Shown piece by piece: positions 1-7,498 of a DNA stretch of 64,000 nucleotides. The DNA is taken from NCBI GenBank assembly GCA_022705325.1, contig JAKJER010000021.1, forward strand, positions 1 to 64,000, written 5' to 3'. The stretch comes from Planctomycetota bacterium. GTDB taxonomy: Bacteria > Planctomycetota > Phycisphaerae > SM23-33. The notes below the pieces were generated by a model, which made no database searches, was not told where the DNA came from, and saw only the letters and a list, made by a program, of their open reading frames with translations. Made by a program: the position numbers and the translations under genes. Every line of letters starts with the position of its first letter. Positions within the stretch are counted from its first letter, which is position 1.

Positions 1-900
1 CCGCCAGTAGACCCGCTCGGTGCCGTTGGGCAGGCGGATGGTGATGGACTCGGCCTCTTCCTGCTTCCAGATCAGGCTTCCCTTTTCGCAGTTGACCTCG
101 ATGCCGAGGTTGTTCTTGTTGCCGATGGCGATCTGGGTGGCCCGCACCAGGGCCTTGCCGCCGTTGGACAGCTCGCAGTAGGTGGTGAAGTGGTCGTCGA
201 GCTGGCGTCCCTTGAGGAAGGTCTCGACGATGCCGCGGACGGACGTCACTTCCAGCCCGGTCACGAAGCGAAGCTGCATGAAGGCGTGGGTCCCGATGTC
301 GCCCCCGCAGCAGCTCGCGCCGGCCTTCTTGGGGTCGGTCCGCCACGAGGCCTGCTGCTGCCCGCTCTTCTCCAGGCGGGTGGCCAGCCAGCCCTGCAGG
401 TAGTACGAGTCCGCCCAGCGCACCGCGCCGAGCTTGCCGCTGGTGATGATCCAGCGGGCGAACCAGCTCGACCAGTGCCCCAGGTACGTGTGGGCGATGC
501 CGAAGGGGATGTTCTTCTTGTCCACCGCGGCGGCGAGTTTCTCGGCCTCCTTGGCGGTGATGGTGATGGGCTTCTCGCAGAAGACCGGGATGCCCGCCTT
601 GACCAGCTTCATGGCCGGATCGAAGTGGACGAAGTTGGGGGTCACGATCAGGCAGTAGTCCATCCGCTCGCCCGCGGGCAGCTTGGCCTGGTCCGCGATC
701 ATGGCGTCATAGCTGCGGTAGCCCTTGATGGGATAGGGCCACTTCTTGGCGAACTCCATGGCCAGCTTGGGGTTCTCGTGCAGGGCGGCGCACACCAGGC
801 GGCGCGTGCCGTCGAAGTGGATCGCCTTCTGGTGGGGGTTGATGATGAACGCCCCGCCGCCACCGCCGATCACGCCGACATTCAGCACTCGATTGGACAT
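1..900 (-). CDS. Gfo/Idh/MocA family oxidoreductase (partial, C-terminus outside window)
   Basis: Predicted cytoplasmic NAD(P)-dependent oxidoreductase; in this family the usual substrates are sugars or cyclitols. The N-terminus reads MSNRVLNVGVIGGGGGAF, a Rossmann dinucleotide-binding glycine motif. Near residue 125 comes FCEKPI, the EKP motif whose Lys is catalytic in the family, followed by the start of the C-terminal alpha/beta domain (GGDIGTHAF). 300 codons are present and the gene runs off the left edge, so roughly the last third may be missing. The ATG at 898-900 is preceded on the minus strand by an AGAGGAG-like ribosome site. It is transcribed divergently from the activase gene at 1465. 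The substrate cannot be told from sequence. Confidence 0.9.
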   Translation of the reverse strand, partial: MSNRVLNVGVIGGGGGAFIINPHQKAIHFDGTRRLVCAALHENPKLAMEFAKKWPYPIKGYRSYDAMIADQAKLPAGERMDYCLIVTPNFVHFDPAMKLVKAGIPVFCEKPITITAKEAEKLAAAVDKKNIPFGIAHTYLGHWSSWFARWIITSGKLGAVRWADSYYLQGWLATRLEKSGQQQASWRTDPKKAGASCCGGDIGTHAFMQLRFVTGLEVTSVRGIVETFLKGRQLDDHFTTYCELSNGGKALVRATQIAIGNKNNLGIEVNCEKGSLIWKQEEAESITIRLPNGTERVYWR

Positions 901-1464
901 GTTGTGACTCCTCTTGCTGGTCCAGGCCCTGTGCCGCCGCCGGAAGGCGGGCCCGGCATGTGTTGACTGTCATTCCGGCGATACCCGGTCGGGTTTCCTT
1001 TTTGGGTGCGGCCGGGCGGCCGCGACCGCCGCGGACGCCTTTGGCCAGATTGTACAGAGCACTGCGCGGCGGGCAAGAGGATTGTGAAACGAGCCGGCCA
1101 TTTTGGCGAATCCGGCCCACATGCCGGAATCGCCAGGTCTTCCGGATCTCTCCCCGCCCGGATGAACCCGGTTTTGCCTTGCTTCAGCGGGGGGCAAAGC
1201 CCATAATGTCCGACTGGCTGGAATGGGTTTGCCTCTCGACAAGGAGGTGAGACGGCACACCAGCCCAGAGAGCTGCCCAGGGAGGTTCGAGCCCGTCAAC
1301 GCGCCCTGTCGCCAAGTCGCACCGTCGCAGGGCAGAGCGAACCATGTTTCGGCAGCTCGAAACCGGCGCGCCAGCGCCGCCATGTCGCACCGGCGGCTGC
1401 CGCCGGCCTATAATTGGCCTACGCGGCCCGAGATGTCGTCCGGGCCGAACGGGAGAGCGTTGGT
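901..1464. promoter_or_regulatory. 564-bp divergent intergenic region with a TATAAT box and an orphan Shine-Dalgarno decamer
   Basis: No convincing gene is seen here. At 1409-1414 there is a perfect TATAAT, 51 bases before the ATG at 1465, with no clear -35; it is the likely -10 of the activase gene. Just upstream, 1391-1407 can fold as a GC hairpin (CCGGCGG, loop CTG, CCGCCGG). At 1241-1250 lies AAGGAGGTGA, a full-length match to the anti-Shine-Dalgarno sequence, but no plausible start codon follows at normal spacing. The leftmost part carries the promoter and leader of the oxidoreductase on the minus strand. Confidence 0.5.
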
Positions 1465-4400
1465 ATGAGTTGCTTCGTTGGGATCGATATCGGGGCCGTC
1501 AGCGCCAAGGCCGCCCTGGTCACGGACGATCCGTCCCTCCGGCCGGAGCGGACGGGTGTCTTTTCGCCCCTGGAGGAGGCCCCCGCCTCCTCCGGACGCC
1601 GCATCTTCCTCAGCCCTTATCGCCGCACCCGCGGCCAGCCGCTGGCCGCCGCCACCCAACTGCTGGAGGAGATGATCGCCGCCGTCGGGGCGGGGAATAT
1701 CGCCGGCGTCTGCCTCACCGGCGGGGCCGCCCGGCTGGCTGCCGATGCCCTCGCCGCTTCCGTCGTCAACGAGTTCCGCGCCCTGGCCTCGGGCCTGGCG
1801 GCGCTGCCCTTGGGGCCCCTTTCGGGGGGCTGCTCCGTCCGCACCGTCTTCGAGATGGGCGGCGAGAGTTCGAAGTACCTCCGCCTGGCCCCCAACGCCG
1901 ACGGCGGATACGGCATCGTCGACTACGCCACCAACGGCGACTGCGCCGCGGGCACGGGCAGCTTCCTGGACCAGCAGGCCGGACGACTCCGCTATGCCGT
2001 CGAGGAAATCGGCGCGCTCTCCCTCCAGGCCGAGCGGGCCGCACAGATCGCCGGGCGTTGCTCGGTCTTCGCCAAGAGCGACATGATCCACGCCCAGCAG
2101 AAGGGCTACTCGCCCGCCGAAGTCCTCCGGGGGCTGTGCGACGCGGTGGCCCGCAACTTCCGCACCGCCGTCGTCCGCTCCCACCCGGTCGAGGCGCCGG
2201 TGGTGCTGGTAGGCGGGCTGGCCGCCAACGCCGCCGTCGTGACCAGCCTGCGCGAGGCCTTCGAACTGGACGAGCAGCAACTGCGGGTGCCCCCGGCCTT
2301 CGCCCACGTGGCCGCCGTGGGCGCCGCCATGGAGGCCTGCCGAGGCAGGAACGCTGCCGACCTCTCTCACATGCATCGACTCCGCCAGGCCAGCGACTTC
2401 TCCCACGGGGACTTCCCCACCTCGGCCCCGCTGGGCATGACCAACGTGGTGCTGCTGCGCGACCGGGTCGAGCCCGCGGAACTGGGCTACGGCGAGAGCG
2501 TCGACGCCTACCTGGGCATCGACATCGGCAGCGTCTCCACCAACGTCGTCCTGCTGGACGACGAGGGGCGGATGCTCAAGGAGATCTACACCCGCACGCA
2601 GGGCCGGCCCATCGAGGTGGTCACCGAAGCCCTGGCCGAGGTGGAGGCCGAGCTGGGCGAGCGGATCCGCGTCCTCGGCGTGGGCACCACGGGCTCGGGC
2701 CGGGAACTCATCGGCGAGCTGGTGGGCGCCGACACCATCAACGACGAGATCACCTGTCACAAGACCGGGGCCATGTTCGTCGGGCGGACCATGCTCGACG
2801 GCCGGGTGCCGGACACGATCTTCGAGATCGGCGGGCAGGACTCCAAGTTCATCTCGCTCCAGGACGGCGTGGTGGTGGATTTCACCATGAACGAGGCCTG
2901 CGCCGCGGGCACGGGCAGCTTTCTGGAAGAGCGGGCCGAGGAACTCGATATCGCCATCAAGGGCGAATTCGCCGAACTGGCCCTGTCCAGCCGGGCGCCC
3001 ATCCGCCTGGGCGAGCGATGCACCGTGTTCATGGAGCGCGACGTCAACAGCTACATGCAGCGCGGGGCCAACAAGGCCGACCTGGTGGCGGGCCTGGCCT
3101 ATAGCGTGGTCTACAATTACATCAATCGAGTCGTTCGCGGACGCAAGATCGGCGACTGCATCTTCTTCCAGGGCGGGACGGCCTACAACGACGCGGTGGC
3201 TGCCGCCTTCGCCGCCGTCACGGGCAAGGAGATCGTCGTCCCGCCTTACAACGGCGTGATCGGGGCCATCGGCGCCGCCCTGCTGGCCCGCGACAAGATG
3301 CTCTCCCAGCCGGCTTCCGCCCGCCCCGCCCGGAAGGCGGACGTCGAGGGCGGAAACGGCGACGGCAACGGAAACGGCGACGGGAACGGTGACGGCAACG
3401 GCGACGGGAACGGTGACGGGAACGGGAACGGCCAGCGCCGTCTCCTCGGCACGTACGTCTCGGACATGCACCAGGCCGCCGACGCCGCCCGCAGCGGGAC
3501 GCGCTTCCGCGGCTACGACCTGTCCAAGGTCGAGTACCGACTGCGGGAGTTCACCTGCCACGGCTGCTCCAATGCCTGCCAGATCCAGGAATTCAACGTC
3601 GAGGGCGAGAAGACCTATTGGGGCGACAAGTGCTCCGACCGCTACCGCAAGCGCAAGACGAGCGGGCGAAAGCCCGTCATCGAGGACCTGCTGGCCCTGC
3701 GCCAGCGGCTGCTGCTGGACGAGTCCGGCCTGGACGACGTGGGCGCCTCGGCCCGCACGGTCGGTATCCCCCTGACCATGTTCGCCATCGAGCAGTTGCC
3801 CTTCTGGCGGACGCTGCTCAACCGCTGCGGATTCGCCGTGCTGCTCTCCGAGGCCACCAACAAGAAGATCGTGCAGGCCGGGCTGGACGCCGTGGTCGCC
3901 GAGCCGTGCTTCCCCATCATCGCCGCTCACGGGCACGTGGCGAACATCGCCGCCAAGGGCGTCGACTACATCCTCATGCCCAACGTCATCTCGATGGAAA
4001 CGCGGTGGATGCACTGCGAGTCGCATCTGTGCCCCTGGCACCAGACCATGCCCTTCGTCTGCCGCCAGGCCCCCGCCCTGGCCCACTGCGCCGAGCGGTT
4101 CCTCACCCCCACCGTGCGATTCCGCGACGGGCAGAAGGCCGTCTTCGAGGCCCTCAAGCGGTTCTTCAAGCCCCTGGGTATCAGGCCCGCCACCCTCCAG
4201 GCCGCCCTCGACGCCGCCTACGAGGCCCAGACCAACTTCGAAGCCAACATCCACGCCGCCGGAAAGCGGGCCCTGGGGCGGCTCTCGGAGACGCGCGAGG
4301 CCGGCATCGTCCTGGTCGGCAGGCCCTATAACACCCACGACGCCGGCATGAACCTCTCGGTCGGGTACAAACTCCGCGAGACTTACGGCGTGAACGTCCT

Positions 4401-4731
4401 GCCCATGGACTTCCTCGACCTCAACACAATCGACATCCGCGACGTCAACCCCAACATGTTCTGGAACCTCGGCCGACGAATCATCGCCGCCGCGAAGATC
4501 GTCGCCCGCCACGACAACCTGCACATCCTCTACATCACCAACTTCAAGTGCGGGCCGGATTCGTTCATCAAGCACTTCATCCGTCGCTCCAGCGGCAAGC
4601 CGTTCCTGACCCTCCAGTTCGACGGGCACAGCAACGACGCGGGCATGATGACCCGCTGCGAGGCCTACCTGGACTCCAAGGGCATCCTCCGACCCTGGCG
4701 ACGCGAAGAGCTCGCGGCGACGACGCACTGA
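1465..4731 (+). CDS. Large acyl-CoA dehydratase activase-like ATPase (tandem BcrAD/BadFG/HgdC domains plus DUF2229/HgdB-like C-terminus)
   Basis: 1088 residues. Activases of this family use ATP hydrolysis and a [4Fe-4S] cluster to pass low-potential electrons to 2-hydroxyacyl-CoA dehydratases or benzoyl-CoA reductases; this long fused form has no well-defined substrate. Two ASKHA-type domains are visible: FVGIDIGAVSAK at residue 4 and YLGIDIGSVSTN near 350. Each has the cluster motif CAAGTGSF (Cys160, Cys479) followed by a RC(S/T)VF motif. A low-complexity GNGDGN linker (about 629-656) separates them from a C-terminal part with CHGCSNAC (from Cys698) and EPCFP (Cys815), typical of DUF2229/HgdB-like modules. 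ATG 1465 is chosen because the first domain starts at once; an in-frame GTG/ATG at 1414 would add 17 poorly conserved residues. It stands alone, with no dehydratase beside it. Confidence 0.88.
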   Translation: MSCFVGIDIGAVSAKAALVTDDPSLRPERTGVFSPLEEAPASSGRRIFLSPYRRTRGQPLAAATQLLEEMIAAVGAGNIAGVCLTGGAARLAADALAASVVNEFRALASGLAALPLGPLSGGCSVRTVFEMGGESSKYLRLAPNADGGYGIVDYATNGDCAAGTGSFLDQQAGRLRYAVEEIGALSLQAERAAQIAGRCSVFAKSDMIHAQQKGYSPAEVLRGLCDAVARNFRTAVVRSHPVEAPVVLVGGLAANAAVVTSLREAFELDEQQLRVPPAFAHVAAVGAAMEACRGRNAADLSHMHRLRQASDFSHGDFPTSAPLGMTNVVLLRDRVEPAELGYGESVDAYLGIDIGSVSTNVVLLDDEGRMLKEIYTRTQGRPIEVVTEALAEVEAELGERIRVLGVGTTGSGRELIGELVGADTINDEITCHKTGAMFVGRTMLDGRVPDTIFEIGGQDSKFISLQDGVVVDFTMNEACAAGTGSFLEERAEELDIAIKGEFAELALSSRAPIRLGERCTVFMERDVNSYMQRGANKADLVAGLAYSVVYNYINRVVRGRKIGDCIFFQGGTAYNDAVAAAFAAVTGKEIVVPPYNGVIGAIGAALLARDKMLSQPASARPARKADVEGGNGDGNGNGDGNGDGNGDGNGDGNGNGQRRLLGTYVSDMHQAADAARSGTRFRGYDLSKVEYRLREFTCHGCSNACQIQEFNVEGEKTYWGDKCSDRYRKRKTSGRKPVIEDLLALRQRLLLDESGLDDVGASARTVGIPLTMFAIEQLPFWRTLLNRCGFAVLLSEATNKKIVQAGLDAVVAEPCFPIIAAHGHVANIAAKGVDYILMPNVISMETRWMHCESHLCPWHQTMPFVCRQAPALAHCAERFLTPTVRFRDGQKAVFEALKRFFKPLGIRPATLQAALDAAYEAQTNFEANIHAAGKRALGRLSETREAGIVLVGRPYNTHDAGMNLSVGYKLRETYGVNVLPMDFLDLNTIDIRDVNPNMFWNLGRRIIAAAKIVARHDNLHILYITNFKCGPDSFIKHFIRRSSGKPFLTLQFDGHSNDAGMMTRCEAYLDSKGILRPWRREELAATTH
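3351..3434 (+). repeat. In-frame GNGDGN-coding tandem repeat
   Basis: Short tandem units of 6 to 12 bases (GGAAACGGCGAC, GGGAACGGTGAC and variants) encode a run of Gly-Asn and Gly-Asp dipeptides between the activase domains and the cysteine-rich C-terminal part. It keeps frame throughout. Synonymous differences between units argue for an old or selected repeat rather than a recent slippage event. The flanks are ordinary coding sequence. Confidence 0.85.
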
Positions 4732-4847
4732 GGAAGCAGAATACGCCTCTCCAGAGTTGCCGGCAGGCCCACGGACCTGTCCGGCGACCGCGGGCAGAGT
4801 ATAATATCCCCATGCTGCTCCTTCGCAGCCGGACAAGGAGATCCGCC

Positions 4848-5342
4848 ATGAACGCTCGCTGGATATTGTTGTCTGTCGCCGTCTGCTCGCTGTTGCTGTC
4901 CTCTGGCGCGTGCGTCAACGCCAAAGAAGTCCAGGTCACCATCGACCAGGTCCCCCAGGCCGTCCGCGACGCCATCCTCAAGGAGGCCGGCGAGGCCAAG
5001 ATCGACGAGATCGAGAAGGAGACCAAGGGCGACAAGGTCACCTACGAGGCCGAGTGGAAGGTCGACGGCAAGGAAATCGAGATCAAGCTCGCCGAGGACG
5101 GCACGGTCCTGGCCCGCGAGCAGGAGATCACCCTCGAACAGGCTCCGCAGGCCGTCCGCGAGGCTATCCTCAAGGCCGCCGGCGACAACAAGGTCAAAGA
5201 GGTCTCCCGCATCACCCGCGGAGGTAAGACCTTCTTCGAGGCCGAGTGGAAGGCCGACGGCAAGGAGATCGAGATCAAGCTCGCCGAGGACGGCACGATC
5301 CTCAAGAAGCAGGCCGAGGCCGAGGACAAGGACGACGATTAG
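4848..5342 (+). CDS. Exported protein with two tandem PepSY-like repeats
   Basis: 164 residues. The signal peptide is ARWILLSVAVCSLLLSSGAC at the N-terminus, and the Cys could be a lipidation site though the lipobox (LSSGAC) is not ideal. The mature part is an internal duplication of about 60 residues: VPQAVRDAILKEAG...EAEWKVDGKEIEIKLAEDGT, then APQAVREAILKAAG...EAEWKADGKEIEIKLAEDGT, the pattern of PepSY-like (putative beta-lactamase-inhibitor-like) domains. It ends in an acidic tail. The start at 4848 follows a good AAGGAG. TATAAT at 4800-4805 places transcription start near 4812, where another in-frame ATG lies, so a leaderless longer form is possible. It is probably periplasmic, of unknown role. 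Confidence 0.8.
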   Translation: MNARWILLSVAVCSLLLSSGACVNAKEVQVTIDQVPQAVRDAILKEAGEAKIDEIEKETKGDKVTYEAEWKVDGKEIEIKLAEDGTVLAREQEITLEQAPQAVREAILKAAGDNKVKEVSRITRGGKTFFEAEWKADGKEIEIKLAEDGTILKKQAEAEDKDDD

Positions 5343-5401
5343 CCTGCGATGCGGGGCCGGGCGGACACGTTGTTCCTGGTGAAACTCCATTGGAGATCGC
5401 C

Positions 5402-6166
5402 ATGAGATCGCAGGTCCTGCCCGTGCTCGGTGTTTGTCTCGCCCTGACGCTGTCCGCCTTCTCGGCCGACGCGCCGCCTCAAGTCTCCGCAGCGCCAGCC
5501 CAGGCGGGTCTGGCCCCGCTGTCGGCCTTCGCCGCCGGCTCGCGCATCCTGTTCCAGGGCGACTCCATCACCGACGGCAACCGCGGGCGCAGCCTCGACC
5601 CCAACCACATCCTCGGGCACGGCTACGTCTTTATCATCGCCGCCCGCCACGGGGCGACGTTTCCCCAGCTCAAGCTCGAGTTCTTCAACCGCGGCATCAG
5701 CGGCAACACCGTGCTCGACCTGGAGAAACGCTGGCAGAAGGAAACGCTGGACCTCAAACCCGACCTGCTGAGCATCCTGATCGGCGTGAACGACAACGGG
5801 CGGAAGGTGCCGTTCGACCAGTACGAGCAGACCTACGACCGCCTGCTGACCCAGGCCCGCCAGGCGAACCCTAAGCTCAAGCTCGTCCTGTGCGAACCGT
5901 TCGGCCTGCCCATGGGGAAGCACAAGGCCGACTGGGATGCGTGGAACGACTCGCTGGCCAAGCGGCGCGAGATCGTCGCCCGCCTGGCCGCCAAGTACGA
6001 CGCCGCCCTGGTCAAGTTCCAGGAAGCGTTCGACCAGGCCGCCAAGCGAGCGCCCGCCGAGCACTGGATCTGGGACTCCGTCCACCCCACCTACTCCGGA
6101 CACCAGGTGATGGCCGACGCCTGGGAAGCCGCCGTCCGCGCCAAGTGGCCCGAGGCGGGGAAATGA
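5402..6166 (+). CDS. SGNH/GDSL-type hydrolase (secreted esterase)
   Basis: 254 residues with an N-terminal signal peptide (MRSQVLPVLGVCLALTLSAFSA). The four SGNH blocks are present: GDSITDG with nucleophile Ser55, RGISGNT (Gly), IGVNDNG (Asn) and DSVHPTYSGH (Asp and His), so it should be an active lipase/esterase-fold enzyme. Members linked to polysaccharide breakdown often remove acetyl groups from sugars. It lies 59 bases after the PepSY-like gene and just before a second SGNH gene, probably one transcript. GGAGATCGCC before the ATG is a modest ribosome site. Confidence 0.88.
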   Translation: MRSQVLPVLGVCLALTLSAFSADAPPQVSAAPAQAGLAPLSAFAAGSRILFQGDSITDGNRGRSLDPNHILGHGYVFIIAARHGATFPQLKLEFFNRGISGNTVLDLEKRWQKETLDLKPDLLSILIGVNDNGRKVPFDQYEQTYDRLLTQARQANPKLKLVLCEPFGLPMGKHKADWDAWNDSLAKRREIVARLAAKYDAALVKFQEAFDQAAKRAPAEHWIWDSVHPTYSGHQVMADAWEAAVRAKWPEAGK

Positions 6167-6189
6167 GACCTTCCCGCACAGGAGGTTCC

Positions 6190-7395
6190 ATGCAGGTACG
6201 CATTCTGGCGATTGTCCTGGCCTTGTCCGCGCCGGCGCTGGCGGCCGGACCGGACCGCCCCGGCGTGCCGTACGGACATGAGTACTTCACGCTGCGCGGC
6301 GGGTTGAACAACTGCCGCATCCGCTTCGAACTCGAGCGAACCGGTCGGGTGGCGTTCATGGGCGGCTCGATCACCGAGGGAGGCGCCTGGCGCGACCTGG
6401 TCTGCCAGGACCTCCGCACGCGCTTCCCCCAGACGAAGTTCGAGTTCATCAACGCGGGCATCTCCTCGACCGGCTCGACGCCGGGGGCCTTCCGCCTGGT
6501 GCGCGACGTGTTGTCCAAGGAGCGGGTGGACCTGCTGTTCGAGGAGGCCGCCGTCAACGACCAGTACAACGGCTACGATGACCGCGCTCAAATCCGCGGC
6601 ATGGAGGGCATCGTCCGCCACACGCTGCTGGCCAACCCGGAGATGGACGTCGTGCTGCTCCACTTCGCCGACCCGCCCAAGCTGGAGATGATCGCCAAGG
6701 GGCAGACCCCGCCGGTCATCGCCAACCACGAGAAGGTGGCCGGGCACTACGCCGCAGCGTCGATCGACCTGGCCCGCGAGGTGGCCGAGCGGATCAAGGC
6801 GGGCGAGTTCACCTGGGCGGGCGACTTCAAGAACCTGCACCCCTCGCCGTTCGGGCACCGGCTGTACGCCCGGTCGATCGGGCGGCTGTTCGACGCGGCC
6901 TGGAAGCTGCCCCTGCCCGCCGGCGCGAAACCCCAGGCGCACACCCTGCCCGCCGCCCCGCTGGACGAGAAGAGCTACTTCCGCGGGCGGCTGGGCGAGC
7001 TCAAAGACGCCGAGCTGGTCAGCGGGTGGACGCTCGAGCCGGCCTGGAAGCCCGGCGACCGGACCGGCACCCGGCGCGGGTTCGTGAACGTGCCGATGCT
7101 GACGGCCGAGCAGAGCGGCGCAACGCTCAAGCTGAAGTTCACGGGCACGGCCGTGGGCCTCTTCGTCGCCGCCGGACCGGACGCGGGCGTGGTCGAGTTC
7201 TCCGTGGACGACCTGCCGGCCCGGCAACAGGACCTGTTTACCCCCTGGAGCCGCGGCCTGCACATCCCCTGGGCCTACGTGCTTCAGGCGGACCTGCCAC
7301 CCGGGCCGCATGAACTGACGCTGCGGATCGCCAAGGACAAGAACGCCGCCTCCAGGGGCCACGCCTGCCGCATCGTCCATTTCCTGCTGAACTGA
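6190..7395 (+). CDS. SGNH/GDSL-family protein with C-terminal beta-sandwich
   Basis: 401 residues. A signal peptide (MQVRILAIVLALSAPALAA) leads into an SGNH domain: GGSITEGG (Ser), NAGISSTGS (Gly), AVNDQYNG (Asn) and NLHPSPFGH (His). The usual Asp three residues before the His is a Lys here (KNLHP), so the catalytic triad may be incomplete. From about residue 270 a beta-rich domain follows, resembling sugar-binding or GH-associated jelly rolls. Start 6190 is chosen because AGGAGG stands at normal spacing; an earlier ATG at 6163 overlaps the upstream stop in an ATGA and would break the signal peptide. It is co-transcribed with the preceding esterase gene. Confidence 0.8.
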   Translation: MQVRILAIVLALSAPALAAGPDRPGVPYGHEYFTLRGGLNNCRIRFELERTGRVAFMGGSITEGGAWRDLVCQDLRTRFPQTKFEFINAGISSTGSTPGAFRLVRDVLSKERVDLLFEEAAVNDQYNGYDDRAQIRGMEGIVRHTLLANPEMDVVLLHFADPPKLEMIAKGQTPPVIANHEKVAGHYAAASIDLAREVAERIKAGEFTWAGDFKNLHPSPFGHRLYARSIGRLFDAAWKLPLPAGAKPQAHTLPAAPLDEKSYFRGRLGELKDAELVSGWTLEPAWKPGDRTGTRRGFVNVPMLTAEQSGATLKLKFTGTAVGLFVAAGPDAGVVEFSVDDLPARQQDLFTPWSRGLHIPWAYVLQADLPPGPHELTLRIAKDKNAASRGHACRIVHFLLN

Positions 7396-7498
7396 TCGGG
7401 CCAGCGCGGCGGCCAACCCCGAAAGAAACCGAGCCAGAATATCCCCCGCCGCCAACCGTTTATTCTGGGGCACACGATTGGTTTCAGAAGGAGTGCGC

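Noticed and set aside
3351..3434. Slippage-caused frameshift in the activase
   Set aside because: The GNGDGN repeat keeps frame and the C-terminal domain is intact after it.
1408..4836. Long open frame of 1142 codons on the minus strand opposite the activase
   Set aside because: It is the antisense shadow of a GC-rich coding strand: the plus strand has recognisable domains and motifs, while the minus product is low-complexity Gly/Val/Asp/Leu with no domain.
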